Shown here: positions 7,324 through 15,415 of the stretch, in pieces
Numbering within the stretch: position 1 is the stretch's first letter
Layout of the letters: each line of letters opens with the position of its first letter
NCBI GenBank assembly: GCA_050744245.1
Contig: JBOGGX010000061.1
Span: 1-23,370 of the forward strand
Direction of reading: 5' to 3'
Length of the DNA stretch: 23,370 bases
Source of the DNA: JBOGGX01 sp050744245
GTDB taxonomy: Bacteria > Actinomycetota > Acidimicrobiia > Acidimicrobiales > JBOGGX01
Translations under genes and position numbers: made by a program
Notes under the pieces: generated by a model
The model's database searches: none
Seen by the model: the letters and a program-made list of their open reading frames with translations, nothing else
What the model was told of the DNA's origin: nothing

Positions 7324-8507
7324 CCGACGAGGGCGTCGTCCCAGGCGACGCCGTCCAGGATCATCCGGCGGTACTCCATGACCGGTCGCGGCCGGTTCAT
7401 CCCGAGCGCACCGACCAGCCGTCCCGCCCGTCCGTAGAGGGCGACGAACTGCCCGTCCTCGACCGACCCGTCGACCACCTGCACGATGTCGTCGGGCCCG
7501 GCTCGGCCCGCGAGCTGGATCTTGCGGTCGTACTGATCGGACCAGAACCACGGTACCGGGGCGTACGGCTCGCCTGGGGCCCCGTCGAGCTCGGCCAGGA
7601 GCCGGCGGGCCGCGTGCTCGCCCTGGGCCTGGGCGTTCTCCCAGTGCTCGATCCGCATGACCTCGCCGAAGGTGGGGTTGGGCCACCGGGCCACGTCGCC
7701 GGCGGCCACCACCCCGGGCGCCGCCAGACAGGTCTCGTCGCACACGACACCGTCATCGAGCCGCAGGCCGGAACCCTCGAGCCACTCCGTGTTGGGCCTC
7801 ACCCCGATGCCGATCACGACGACATCGGCCCCGATCGACGAGCCGTCGGACAACCGGACCCGCCCGACCCGACCATGACGATCGACGTCGAGCCCGTCGA
7901 CCCCGACGCCCAGCCGCACGTCGACCCCGTGGTCGCGGTGGATCTCGGCCATGGCCCGTCCCATGTCCTCGCCGAGCGCCCGGGCCAGCGGCACGGGCAG
8001 CGCCTCCACCAGGGTGACGTCGACCCCGCGCCCGCGAGCGGTGGCGGCCACCTCCGAACCGATGAACCCGGCGCCGACGACCACCAGGCGGCGCGGCCCG
8101 GCGTCGAGGTCGGCCTTGAGGGCGAGGCAGTCGTCGAGCGTGCGCAGCGTGTGGACGCCGCCGACGCCGGGCGGCACGGGCAGCGTCCTCACCCGGCAAC
8201 CGGTGGCGATGACGAGGCCGTCGAATCCCAGTAGCTCACCCGACTCGAGGCGCACCGCCCGGCCGTCGAGATCGAGCCCGTCGATCCTGGTGCCAAGCCG
8301 CCACTCGACGTCGACCTCGACGTTGGGGCCGAGCAGGTTGATGTCGTCGGGCGTCCACTTCCCGGCCAGCACCTGCTTCGAGAGCGGGGGCCGGTCGTAG
8401 GGCAGATGCGGTTCGGCGCCGACCGCGACCACCCGATCGGTGAACCCCTCCCGACGCAGGGTTTCGGCCGCCCTCAGCCCGGCCAGCGAGGCGCCGGCCA
8501 CGACCAC
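7320..8507 (-). CDS. FAD-dependent ferredoxin reductase (NAD(P)H:ferredoxin oxidoreductase)
   Basis: 395 residues from GTG 8507. Seen: N-terminal FAD-binding VVAGASLAGLRAAE, the family segment LPYDRPPLSKQVLAG, ATG-type hinge LVIATGCRVR, NAD(P)-binding VVVGAGFIGSEVAA, FAD-contacting AAGDVARWPNP, and a C-terminal reductase domain with PWFWSDQYDRKIQLAG. These define the rubredoxin/ferredoxin reductase group (ThcD, PuR-like) passing electrons from NAD(P)H to small ferredoxins feeding P450s or oxygenases. The preceding gene encodes such a ferredoxin, so they are almost certainly an operon. Start choice: a CTG at 8516 would add LTT before VVVAGAS and has AAGGG 6 nt upstream, whereas GTG 8507 is about 15 nt from it; CTG may be the real start. 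No P450 is in the window. The stop overlaps that of the convergent metallopeptidase. Confidence 0.93.
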   Translation of the reverse strand: MVVAGASLAGLRAAETLRREGFTDRVVAVGAEPHLPYDRPPLSKQVLAGKWTPDDINLLGPNVEVDVEWRLGTRIDGLDLDGRAVRLESGELLGFDGLVIATGCRVRTLPVPPGVGGVHTLRTLDDCLALKADLDAGPRRLVVVGAGFIGSEVAATARGRGVDVTLVEALPVPLARALGEDMGRAMAEIHRDHGVDVRLGVGVDGLDVDRHGRVGRVRLSDGSSIGADVVVIGIGVRPNTEWLEGSGLRLDDGVVCDETCLAAPGVVAAGDVARWPNPTFGEVMRIEHWENAQAQGEHAARRLLAELDGAPGEPYAPVPWFWSDQYDRKIQLAGRAGPDDIVQVVDGSVEDGQFVALYGRAGRLVGALGMNRPRPVMEYRRMILDGVAWDDALVG

Positions 8508-8518
8508 GGTCGTCAGGG

Positions 8519-8746
8519 CTAGCCCTTGTCTTCGACGGCTTCGACGGCTTTGACGGCTTCGACGATCGAGATCGCCATCGTCGGGCAGTACCGCACGGCG
8601 TCCTTGATCCTGGACCTGAGGTCCTCGGGCGGATGCTCGTCGAGGATGTAGAGGAAGCCGTCGTCACGCACCTCGAACACTTCTGGCGCGTGCTGCATGC
8701 AGATGGCGTTGCTCTGACAACGGTCGAAGTCGACCACGACCTGCAT
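8519..8746 (-). CDS. [3Fe-4S] ferredoxin
   Basis: 75 residues. Cysteines C10, C16 and C54 (CQSNAIC and YCP) give the CX5C...CP pattern of single-cluster [3Fe-4S] ferredoxins, in which the second position of the usual [4Fe-4S] motif is not cysteine. The segment APEVFEVRDDG and the CPTMAI tail are typical of ferredoxins that serve actinobacterial P450s. The partner is the reductase gene starting 2-11 nt downstream. ATG 8746 has a good Shine-Dalgarno (AAGGGGG) at proper spacing. The C-terminal tail VEAVKAVEAVED is encoded by a 9-bp tandem repeat (about 8531-8566), probably a slippage product, since family members often end soon after the CP motif. Transcription likely starts from the palindromic -10 shared with the divergent glycosylase gene. 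Confidence 0.92.
   Translation of the reverse strand: MQVVVDFDRCQSNAICMQHAPEVFEVRDDGFLYILDEHPPEDLRSRIKDAVRYCPTMAISIVEAVKAVEAVEDKG
8531..8566 (-). repeat. 9-bp tandem repeat encoding the ferredoxin C-terminal tail
   Basis: Four consecutive units of TTCGACGGC (plus strand) with few substitutions; in frame they encode the EAV/KAV/EAV/ED series at the end of the ferredoxin. The 9-bp unit preserves the frame, so copy number changes would only lengthen or shorten the tail. Confidence 0.7.
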
Positions 8747-8772
8747 GGATGGCCCCCTTGCTCGGTGCGCCG

Positions 8773-8782
8773 ACGCTAGCGT
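8773..8782. promoter_or_regulatory. palindromic -10 region ACGCTAGCGT serving two divergent genes
   Basis: The 10-bp perfect palindrome contains TAGCGT, a TANNNT -10 box, on both strands. On the plus strand it ends 8 nt before GTG 8791 of the glycosylase (leaderless spacing). On the minus strand it lies 26 nt before the ferredoxin ATG, giving room for a short leader with AAGGGGG. No convincing -35 box is visible on either side. Confidence 0.4.
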
Positions 8783-8790
8783 GTCCGATC

Positions 8791-9999
8791 GTGCGTTCGT
8801 CGCGGCCCTCAGCGGTGCGGATGTCTGCGGCCCAGGCCCGGCGGGCCGCCCTGGCCGCCCAGGGTTTCGTCGATCCGCGCCCGAAGGGCCCGATCACCCG
8901 GCGGCACCTGGCCCGGGTCATCGACCGGGTCAACGTCGTGCAGATCGACTCGATCAACGTGCTGACCCGCTCGCACGAGCTGCCGTTCTTCTCCCGCCTG
9001 GGCCCGTACCCGCGAGCGCTCTTGCCGCAGCACATCGAGCGCCACCGCCGGATGTTCGAATACTGGGGCCACGTGGCGTCGTTCGTTCCCATCGACCTCC
9101 ATCCGTTGCTGCGCTGGCGGATGGAGCGCAACGGGGCGGAGGTCTGGGGCGCCAGCCGGCGCGACGGCAGGTTCGCCGAGTACATCGAGGCGGTCTACGA
9201 CCAGGTGGCCGTCGGCGGCCCGATGGTGGCGAGCGAGCTCGAGGACGGCGGCGAGAAGGGCGGGCCGTCGTGGGGTCGGCGCGACGGCAAGGTCGCCATC
9301 GAGTATCTGTTCGCCTCGGGGCGGGTCACCGCCGCCGGGCGGCGGGGCACGTTCGAGCGCCTCTACGACCTGCCCGAGCGGGTCATCCCACCCGAGATCC
9401 TGGCCCGGCCGGCGCCGGACGAGCATGAGGCCCACCGCCAACTTCTCCTGCTCAGCGCCCGGTCGCTCGGTGTGGCCACCGATCGCGACCTGGCCGACTA
9501 CTTCCGGCTCAATCCCACCATCGCTCGGCCCCGGTTGGCCGAGCTGGTCGAGGCCGGCTCGCTCGTCCCCGTCGAGGTCGACGGCTGGCCCGCGACCGCC
9601 CGGGCCTACGTCCACCCGGACGCCAAGGTGCCCCGCCGGGTCGACGCCACCGCCCTCCTCTCGATGTTCGACTCGCTGGTGTGGGAACGGGCCCGCACCG
9701 AGCGGATCTTCGGCATGCGCTACCGCACCGAGGTCTACACCCCGCCGCCGAAACGGGTGCACGGCTACTACGTGCTGCCGTTCCTGCTCGGCGACGAGCT
9801 GGTGGCCCGGGTCGATCTCAAGGCCGATCGCCAGGCGTCGGTGCTACGGGTGCCGGGGGCCTATGCCGAGCCGCCCCACGAGGCGGCCGCCATTGCCGGC
9901 CCGCTGGCGGCTCACCTGCGAACCATGGCCGACTGGCTCGAGCTCGAATCGGTCGACATCGGCGAGCGGGGCGACCTGGCCGCCGAGCTTCGCCGCTGA
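8791..9999 (+). CDS. AlkX/YcaQ-type winged-helix DNA glycosylase (HTH_42 family)
   Basis: 402 residues from GTG 8791, the usual size of the family (about 400). Seen: QID at residues 51-53 within NVVQIDSINVLTRSHELPFF, RRMFEYWGHVASFVPIDLHP, tandem winged-helix regions, and DSLVWERARTERIFG followed by YTPPPKRVHGYYVLPFLLGD. These match E. coli YcaQ (AlkX), which unhooks interstrand crosslinks. In this family a Q-x-D motif marks the AlkX type and Q-x-Q the antibiotic-resistance AlkZ type, so this is the AlkX type. Alternative starts are ATG 8821 and an in-frame ATG at 8749; GTG 8791 is preferred because TAGCGT ends 8 nt upstream. ATG 8749 would overlap the ferredoxin leader. It is divergent from the ferredoxin and is followed by repeats B1 and A3. 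Confidence 0.88.
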   Translation: MRSSRPSAVRMSAAQARRAALAAQGFVDPRPKGPITRRHLARVIDRVNVVQIDSINVLTRSHELPFFSRLGPYPRALLPQHIERHRRMFEYWGHVASFVPIDLHPLLRWRMERNGAEVWGASRRDGRFAEYIEAVYDQVAVGGPMVASELEDGGEKGGPSWGRRDGKVAIEYLFASGRVTAAGRRGTFERLYDLPERVIPPEILARPAPDEHEAHRQLLLLSARSLGVATDRDLADYFRLNPTIARPRLAELVEAGSLVPVEVDGWPATARAYVHPDAKVPRRVDATALLSMFDSLVWERARTERIFGMRYRTEVYTPPPKRVHGYYVLPFLLGDELVARVDLKADRQASVLRVPGAYAEPPHEAAAIAGPLAAHLRTMADWLELESVDIGERGDLAAELRR

Positions 10000-10011
10000 G
10001 CCGCCCGCGCC

Positions 10012-10071
10012 AAAAATTTTCGCCTCTGTGTCGTGTGGCGCAGGAATAGCACGCGCAAGTCGCCACAGAAC
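10012..10071 (+). repeat. family B interspersed repeat, copy B1
   Basis: It opens with an A/T run (AAAAATTTT), then CCTCTGTGTCG, a variable centre, and AAGTCGCCACAGAAC at the end. The reverse complement of 20688-20746 has the same blocks in the same order: CCTCTGTGTCG identical over 11 bp, and AAGTCGCCA-AGAAC with one mismatch in 15. The ends also form an imperfect inverted repeat (CTCTGTG...CACAGAA). It begins 12 nt after the glycosylase stop. Confidence 0.7.
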
Positions 10072-10097
10072 GCCGGGGTGGGGGCCGGCGGCGATGT

Positions 10098-10148
10098 GAA
10101 CTTGCGGTGGATTGTTCCCGCTTGTGGGAATGATCCACCGAACATTCG
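10098..10148 (+). repeat. family A palindromic repeat, copy A3
   Basis: A solo 51-bp copy in plus orientation between the convergent glycosylase and ABC ATPase genes. The central hairpin is TTCCCG-CTTG-TGGGAA with outer arms CGGTGGAT and ATCCACCG. The right-hand 20 bp are identical to A2. No nuclease gene is attached. It ends 24 nt from the ATPase stop and could act as a bidirectional terminator. Confidence 0.85.
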
Positions 10149-10172
10149 CTCGCAGTGGGCTGGCGGAAGCCG

Positions 10173-11360
10173 TCAATGCCAGATGGCGAGGCCGGTGTCG
10201 AGGTCGAAGAACGAGAGCCGGGTGGTGTCGACCGCGATCTCGGTCTGGTCGGCGATCTTGACTCGGCTGCGGGGATCGAACCGGGCCACGATCGGGGTGC
10301 CCTCGCCGGTGTGGAGCTCCTCGATGTCGGACTCGGCCGCCTCGGCCACCTGGATGGTCCGCACCGGGGGGGCGTCGATCAGGGCGTGCACCACCAGATC
10401 CGACCCCAACGCCTCGACCAACTCGATCGTGGCCGTGAGCCGGCGGCCCTGGGGGGCGTCGGTCTCGATGGCCGCGTCCTCCATCATCTCGGGGCGGATC
10501 CCCACCCCCACCGCCTGGCCGTCGTAGTCCCGCAACCGGGGCCGATCCGACAGCACCTCGGCATCCAGGGAGATCGACTGGGACCCAAGGGCGACCGCCA
10601 CTCCCCCGTTGGCCGACCCCACCGTCCCCTCGATCAGGTTCATCGACGGCGACCCGATGAACCCGGCCACGAACAGATTGTCGGGATGGTCATACAGATG
10701 CTGGGGCGTGTCCACCTGCTGCAGCACCCCCCGCTTGATCACCGCCACCCGATCCCCCATGGTCATGGCCTCCACCTGATCATGGGTCACATAGAACGTG
10801 GTCACCCCCAGATCCCGCTGCAACGCCGCGATCTCGGCCCGCATCTGCACCCGCAACTTGGCGTCCAGGTTCGACAACGGCTCATCCATCAGGAACGCCT
10901 TCGGGTTCCGCACGATGGCCCGCCCCATCGCCACCCGCTGCCGCTGCCCCCCCGACAACTGCGCCGGCCGCTTGTTCAGGTTCTCGGTCAACTCCAGGAT
11001 CCGGGCCGCGTCCCCCACCCGCTTCTCGATCTCGCCCTTGGGGACCTTGGCCAACTTCAACGCGAACCCGATGTTCTCCCCCACCGTCATGTGCGGATAC
11101 AACGCATAGTTCTGGAACACCATCGCAATGTCACGATCCTTGGGCTGCATGTCGTTCACAACCCGATCACCGATCTTCAACGTCCCCCCGGTGATGTCCT
11201 CCAACCCCGCGATCATCCGCAACACCGTCGACTTCCCACACCCCGACGGCCCCACCATCACGATGAACTCCCCATCGGCAATGTCCAACGACACGTCGGT
11301 CACCGCCTCGAACCCATTCGCATACACCTTCGTGATCCCATCCAGCACGACTTCAGCCAT
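10173..11360 (-). CDS. carbohydrate ABC transporter ATP-binding protein (UgpC/MsmK/AglK type)
   Basis: 395 residues. The ATPase domain has Walker A GPSGCGKS (37-44), Q-loop FQNYALYPH, signature LSGGQ (135-139), Walker B FLMDE (156-160) and switch H193. A C-terminal TOBE/OB region follows (about 240-395), typical of sugar-importer ATPases such as MalK, MsmK and UgpC. It powers import by the two permeases encoded upstream in the same operon. The gap from the permease gene is 18 nt, with Shine-Dalgarno GAGAGGAA before the ATG. Codon use is a mosaic: roughly the first 250 codons favour GGG, TTG, GAT, TAT and CAT, while the last 100 use GGC, CTC and GAC like the neighbouring genes. This may reflect recombination of the conserved ATPase part with a foreign allele. 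Family members often serve several transporters. Confidence 0.95.
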   Translation of the reverse strand: MAEVVLDGITKVYANGFEAVTDVSLDIADGEFIVMVGPSGCGKSTVLRMIAGLEDITGGTLKIGDRVVNDMQPKDRDIAMVFQNYALYPHMTVGENIGFALKLAKVPKGEIEKRVGDAARILELTENLNKRPAQLSGGQRQRVAMGRAIVRNPKAFLMDEPLSNLDAKLRVQMRAEIAALQRDLGVTTFYVTHDQVEAMTMGDRVAVIKRGVLQQVDTPQHLYDHPDNLFVAGFIGSPSMNLIEGTVGSANGGVAVALGSQSISLDAEVLSDRPRLRDYDGQAVGVGIRPEMMEDAAIETDAPQGRRLTATIELVEALGSDLVVHALIDAPPVRTIQVAEAAESDIEELHTGEGTPIVARFDPRSRVKIADQTEIAVDTTRLSFFDLDTGLAIWH

Positions 11361-11378
11361 CTCGAAATTCCTCTCTCG

Positions 11379-12719
11379 CTAGCCCTTGACCGAGCCCGCC
11401 AGAAGACCGCGGACGAAGTACCGCTGCAGTCCGAAGAACACCGCCAACGGCCCCAGGATGGTGACGAAGGCGGCCGCCGTCAGCACGTGCCAGTCCTGGC
11501 CCCGGCCACCCGACAACGTCGCCAGCCGGACGGTCATCGGCGCGTTGTCGGGGCTGACGAAGGTGAGCGCCACCAGGTAGTCGTTCCAGGTCCACAGGAA
11601 CTGGAAGATGCAGAACGCGGCCAGCGCCGGCACCGACAGCGGGAACACCAGCCGCCAGAAGATGGTGAAGTGGTCGGCCCCGTCGATGCGGGCCGCCTCG
11701 AGGATGTCGCCGGGCAGGCCCCGCATGTAGTTGTAGAGCAGGAAGATCGCCAAGGGGAGCCCGAAACCGACATGGGTCAACCAGACCGCGGTCGTCGTGC
11801 CGCTCAGGTTGGGGTCGGGGAAGATGACGTAGGTCGTGCCCCCGAGGGTGATGTGGGCGCCGCCGACATAGAACTGCAGCAGCGGGATCAGCGCCAGCTG
11901 CAGCGGGATGGCCATGAGCGACACCACCGCGATCAGCAGCCATTTGCGCCCGGGGAACTTCATCCACGCGAACGCGTAGGCGGCGAACGAGGCGAAGGCG
12001 ATCGGGATGATGGTCGCCGGGATCACGATCGCCAGCGAGTTCAGGAAGTGGGTGAACAGGTCGGGAGCATCCGTACCCCCCGCGCCCAGGACCGTCGAAT
12101 AGTTCTCGAAGGTGAGCTGCGGGTCGGTGAAGATCGTCCACCAGCCCTGGGTCTTGACCGCCTGCTCGGCGCGGAACGAGCTGAGCAGCAGGCCGACGGT
12201 GGGGATTGACCACACGCCGACGATGGCCCACACGGTGGCCGCCGCCGCCCCTCGGCTCGGCGCTCCGAGCAGGTTGAACTCGCGGATCACCCCCGGGCCC
12301 CGCAGGACGAACAGCGGGAGGGCGGCCACGGCGAACAGCACGGCCACTATCAGGTACGACACCAGGCCGTCGCTCCTGGCGATCGAGCCGAGCAGGCCGA
12401 AGACGAGCACGCCGCTGACGAGGATGATGGCGACGATCCGGCTCCAGTTGAGCGCCCATTTCTTGCGCTGGACGACGCCGACACCGGCGAAGACGGCGGC
12501 GGTGCCGACCACACCGGATACGACGGAGCCGATCAGGATGGGGGCGCTGCTGCGGCCGATGCCGATGAGCAGCCAGGAGATGCCCCAGACCGCGAGCAGG
12601 AAGCCGGCGGCGGCCTGGATGTAGCCGACGATGGTGACCGCGGGCGCTTTGGGAGGAAACGGGCTGGACGGGGCTTCGGCGTCGGCCGCGGCCTGGTCCT
12701 TCGGCGTGGTGACGGTCAT
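11379..12719 (-). CDS. carbohydrate ABC permease, MalG/AglG type, with extra N-terminal membrane domain
   Basis: 446 residues. The C-terminal 280 are a MalG-like permease: the EAA loop that contacts the ATPase is EAARIDGADHFTIFWRLVFP, and the sequence ends in FVRGLLAGSVKG, the usual family terminus. Before it lie about 160 extra residues with around four hydrophobic segments (near 28-52, 57-80, 93-112, 117-138), absent from standard MalG proteins of about 280-300 residues. AglG-type permeases of alpha-glucoside importers also carry N-terminal extensions, which fits the binding protein of this operon. The ATG overlaps the stop of the upstream permease gene by 4 bp, so the two are translationally coupled. 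The role of the extension is unknown. Confidence 0.93.
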   Translation of the reverse strand: MTVTTPKDQAAADAEAPSSPFPPKAPAVTIVGYIQAAAGFLLAVWGISWLLIGIGRSSAPILIGSVVSGVVGTAAVFAGVGVVQRKKWALNWSRIVAIILVSGVLVFGLLGSIARSDGLVSYLIVAVLFAVAALPLFVLRGPGVIREFNLLGAPSRGAAAATVWAIVGVWSIPTVGLLLSSFRAEQAVKTQGWWTIFTDPQLTFENYSTVLGAGGTDAPDLFTHFLNSLAIVIPATIIPIAFASFAAYAFAWMKFPGRKWLLIAVVSLMAIPLQLALIPLLQFYVGGAHITLGGTTYVIFPDPNLSGTTTAVWLTHVGFGLPLAIFLLYNYMRGLPGDILEAARIDGADHFTIFWRLVFPLSVPALAAFCIFQFLWTWNDYLVALTFVSPDNAPMTVRLATLSGGRGQDWHVLTAAAFVTILGPLAVFFGLQRYFVRGLLAGSVKG

Positions 12720-13879
12720 CCCAGCTCCGCCTCCTTCCTGATCCGGTTCACGTTGTAGATGATGACCGGCAACACGGCAAGGAAGAGCACGACGGCGAGC
12801 GCGGCTCCGCGCCCGAAGTCGTTGAACCGGAACGACTGGTCGAACTGCTCGTTGGCGATCACGTTGGTGGCGAACTCACCATTCGTCATCACCTTCACGA
12901 TGTCGAACACCTTCATCACCAACACGATCAAGGTGGTCACGACCACGCCGATCGTGGTGCGCAGCTGGGGCAGCGTGACCTTCCAGAAGATCTGGCTCGC
13001 GGTGGCGCCATCGACCCGGGCCGCCTCGAGGTACTCGTCGGGTACGGCCTTGATCGCGGCCGACAACACGACCATGGCGAAGCCGGTCTGGCCCCAGATG
13101 AGCACGATCATGAGGAAGAACGTGTTCCAGGGGAGCTCCTGCAGATAGGCGACGGTCTCGCCGCCGAGGCCCTTCCACACGGCGTTGAGCACACCGATCT
13201 GCTCGAGCTCCTGGGGCTGGAAGTTGTAGACGAACCGCCAGATCACCGAGGCGCCGACGAACGAGATGGCCATCGGCAGGAACACCAGCGACTTGGCGAT
13301 CGACTCGCCCCTCATCCGGTCGGCGAGCACGGCGATCGCCAACCCGACCGAGGTGGCGATGAACACCACCCCGAACACCCACCACAGGTTGTTCCACACC
13401 ACGCCTCGCATCGACGTGAACACGGCGAACAACGCCGAGACCAGCGCCACGAGGAGGACCAGCGAGCTGCCGCCCGAGAAATCGGCTCGGGTGCCCATCT
13501 TGGGCCCCCGGAAGAGCGCCACGGCGATGCCGACGATGGCCAGGAACACCCCGACGAGGAAGAGTCGGCTGGTGAAGATGTCGCCGAAGCCGTTGACGTT
13601 GAAGATCTCGTCGTTGGTGAACACCCAGCCGTAGTTCTCACCGCCGACGAACTCGCTGCTGTCGCGGCTGAGGAGGCTGATGTAGATGGTGCGGATCGTC
13701 GGGATCACCAGCGCCACCGTGAGGAAGAACAGCGCCGGCCCGACGAAGACCCACGGCCTGACCTTGGCCGCCGCGCTCGTCGGCAGCAGGTCGACCAGCT
13801 TGTTGGCCCCGACGAACAGGATGCCGAGGACCACCACCGCCAACCCCACCTGCAGCAACGTCCCGAGGATTTGCGACAC
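12716..13879 (-). CDS. carbohydrate ABC permease, MalF/AglF type
   Basis: 387 residues, inner-membrane subunit pairing with the MalG-type permease. The EAA loop is EAARVDGATASQIFWKVTLP. There are around eight hydrophobic segments, including an N-terminal one at residues 7-27 and an additional pair (about 110-160) before the transport domain, so it is longer than minimal permeases of about 290-300 residues but close to AglF-like ones. The start is GTG 13879, chosen for its Shine-Dalgarno GAAGGGGG at good spacing. It lies 48 nt after the binding-protein gene and overlaps the next permease by 4 bp (ATGA). Confidence 0.94.
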   Translation of the reverse strand: MSQILGTLLQVGLAVVVLGILFVGANKLVDLLPTSAAAKVRPWVFVGPALFFLTVALVIPTIRTIYISLLSRDSSEFVGGENYGWVFTNDEIFNVNGFGDIFTSRLFLVGVFLAIVGIAVALFRGPKMGTRADFSGGSSLVLLVALVSALFAVFTSMRGVVWNNLWWVFGVVFIATSVGLAIAVLADRMRGESIAKSLVFLPMAISFVGASVIWRFVYNFQPQELEQIGVLNAVWKGLGGETVAYLQELPWNTFFLMIVLIWGQTGFAMVVLSAAIKAVPDEYLEAARVDGATASQIFWKVTLPQLRTTIGVVVTTLIVLVMKVFDIVKVMTNGEFATNVIANEQFDQSFRFNDFGRGAALAVVLFLAVLPVIIYNVNRIRKEAELG

Positions 13880-13927
13880 GGGATCCCCCTTCCTCAGTCC
13901 TTCAGTTGACTGCTCTCGGCCGACGGG

Positions 13928-15220
13928 TCAGGCCGGCCACGACGCTTCGACGTCGTCGAATGCCTCCTGCACGGTCTTGGTACCGGTGGTGATGTCGACC
14001 GCAGCCGTCCAGAAGCTGCCAGAGCCGACCTCGCCCGGCATCAGGTCTGATGCGTCGAACCGGAAGGGATCGGCGGTCGAGATGATCTCGGCCAGAGCGA
14101 TCTCGAAGTCGCCCGGGTAGAGCGAGGTGTCCTGGTTCTGGTTGGCCGACAGGAAGGCGCCGTCGGGCGCCCGCTCGTTGGCGTACTCGGGGGATGCCAT
14201 GAACTCGAGCGTGTCCATGACCTCCTGGCTGTCGCGGAACGCCGCGGCGAACGTACCGGCGCCCAGGACGACATCGCCGAACTCGCCGTCGTTCGGGAGG
14301 TAGAACACGTTGACGTCGCCGTCGGGGCCGAGCGTGGTGCCGTCGGGCCAGTTGGCCGCGTAGAAGTTGGCCTGCCGGTGCATCATGCAGCTGCCGTCGA
14401 GCAGCGGGAGCCCGGCCTCGGCGAAGGGCGTCGAGGCGATGAGCTGGGTGCCGCCGAACACGTTGCCCTCCGTGCTCCAGATGTCGTAGACGTACTCGCC
14501 CACCTCGACCACGTCGGGGTCGTTGAACGGGATCTCGTGGTTGACCCACTGGTCGTACACGTCGGGGCCCTTGAGCCGCAGCATGAAGTCCTCGACCCAG
14601 TCGGTGAATGGCCACCCGGTGGCGGCGTCGGAGCCGATGCCGATGCACCACGGCGTGTCGCCGGCGGCCCGCATCTCCTCCTGGAGCGCCTCGAAGTCGG
14701 CCAGGGTCTCGGGAGGCTCGTAGCCGCCCGCCTCGAACGCCGCCGGGCTGTACCACACCAGCGACTTCACGTCGGACTTGTTGGGGACGCCATAGACCTC
14801 GCCGTCGACGCTCACCAGCTCGATCCAGAACGGATCGAAGTTGGCTTCGATCGCGGCGACGACATCGTCGGACAGCGGGATCAGGTCGCCGGACTCGGCG
14901 AACTGCCGCAGCCGGCCGGGCTGCGGGAAGATGCCGACGTCGGGCGGATCGCCGCCCTGCACACGCACGCCGATCTGCTCCTCGAAGCTCCGGTCGCCCG
15001 AGTACTGGATCTCGACGCCGGTGTCCGCGGTGAACGGGTCGAAGGCGGTCTGGAGGCTGTCGGCCTCCACCTCCACCTCCGGTCCGGCCATGGTGACGAC
15101 GCCCTCCTCGCCCCCACTGCCTGCGGCACCGTCGTCGTCGTCGTCACCCTCGGCACACGCGGCCAAGAGAACGAAGACGGCGATCGGGGCCAGGAACGAC
15201 AACCGACGACGCCTGTGCAT
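13928..15220 (-). CDS. ABC sugar-binding lipoprotein, probable alpha-glucoside type (AglE-like)
   Basis: 430 residues. The signal peptide MHRRRRLSFLAPIAVFVLLAA ends at lipobox Cys22, so it is a membrane-anchored binding protein on the outer face of the membrane. An acidic linker (EGDDDDDG) follows the cysteine. The body is a cluster-type sugar-binding fold (SBP_bac_1/8): VEIQYSGDRSFEEQIGVRV, GGDPPDVGIFPQPGRL, NKSDVKSLVWYSP and LDGSCMMHRQANF resemble AglE, which binds alpha-glucosides such as trehalose, maltose or sucrose. ATG 15220 has a strong Shine-Dalgarno (GGAGGAA); the frame stays open upstream to 15505 but lacks signal-peptide features there. First gene of the four-gene importer operon; no adjacent glycosidase or repressor gene. 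The minus strand carries TTGACT near 15303 as a possible -35, without a clear -10. Confidence 0.94.
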   Translation of the reverse strand: MHRRRRLSFLAPIAVFVLLAACAEGDDDDDGAAGSGGEEGVVTMAGPEVEVEADSLQTAFDPFTADTGVEIQYSGDRSFEEQIGVRVQGGDPPDVGIFPQPGRLRQFAESGDLIPLSDDVVAAIEANFDPFWIELVSVDGEVYGVPNKSDVKSLVWYSPAAFEAGGYEPPETLADFEALQEEMRAAGDTPWCIGIGSDAATGWPFTDWVEDFMLRLKGPDVYDQWVNHEIPFNDPDVVEVGEYVYDIWSTEGNVFGGTQLIASTPFAEAGLPLLDGSCMMHRQANFYAANWPDGTTLGPDGDVNVFYLPNDGEFGDVVLGAGTFAAAFRDSQEVMDTLEFMASPEYANERAPDGAFLSANQNQDTSLYPGDFEIALAEIISTADPFRFDASDLMPGEVGSGSFWTAAVDITTGTKTVQEAFDDVEASWPA

Positions 15221-15415
15221 TTCGTTCCTCCCTCGTGGTCCGGTCGAGCCGGTGCTGGGCGGCGACCGGCACGCACGACGGTCGTCCGCAGCACAAGTCA
15301 AGCTAGCAGCGGCGCACGAACGGTGAAGCCTTGGCGGTCTAGGAGCCCGACAGATGCCGGGCGTCGAGCCCGGTCGGCCGGACCGAATCCGGCTGAACCG
15401 GCAGGTTGGCGCACG

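Noticed and set aside
10155..12209. A 684-residue plus-strand frame across the ABC ATPase and permease genes
   Set aside because: It is antisense to two genes with complete catalytic and membrane motifs; composition is His/Pro/Arg-rich with no family resemblance.
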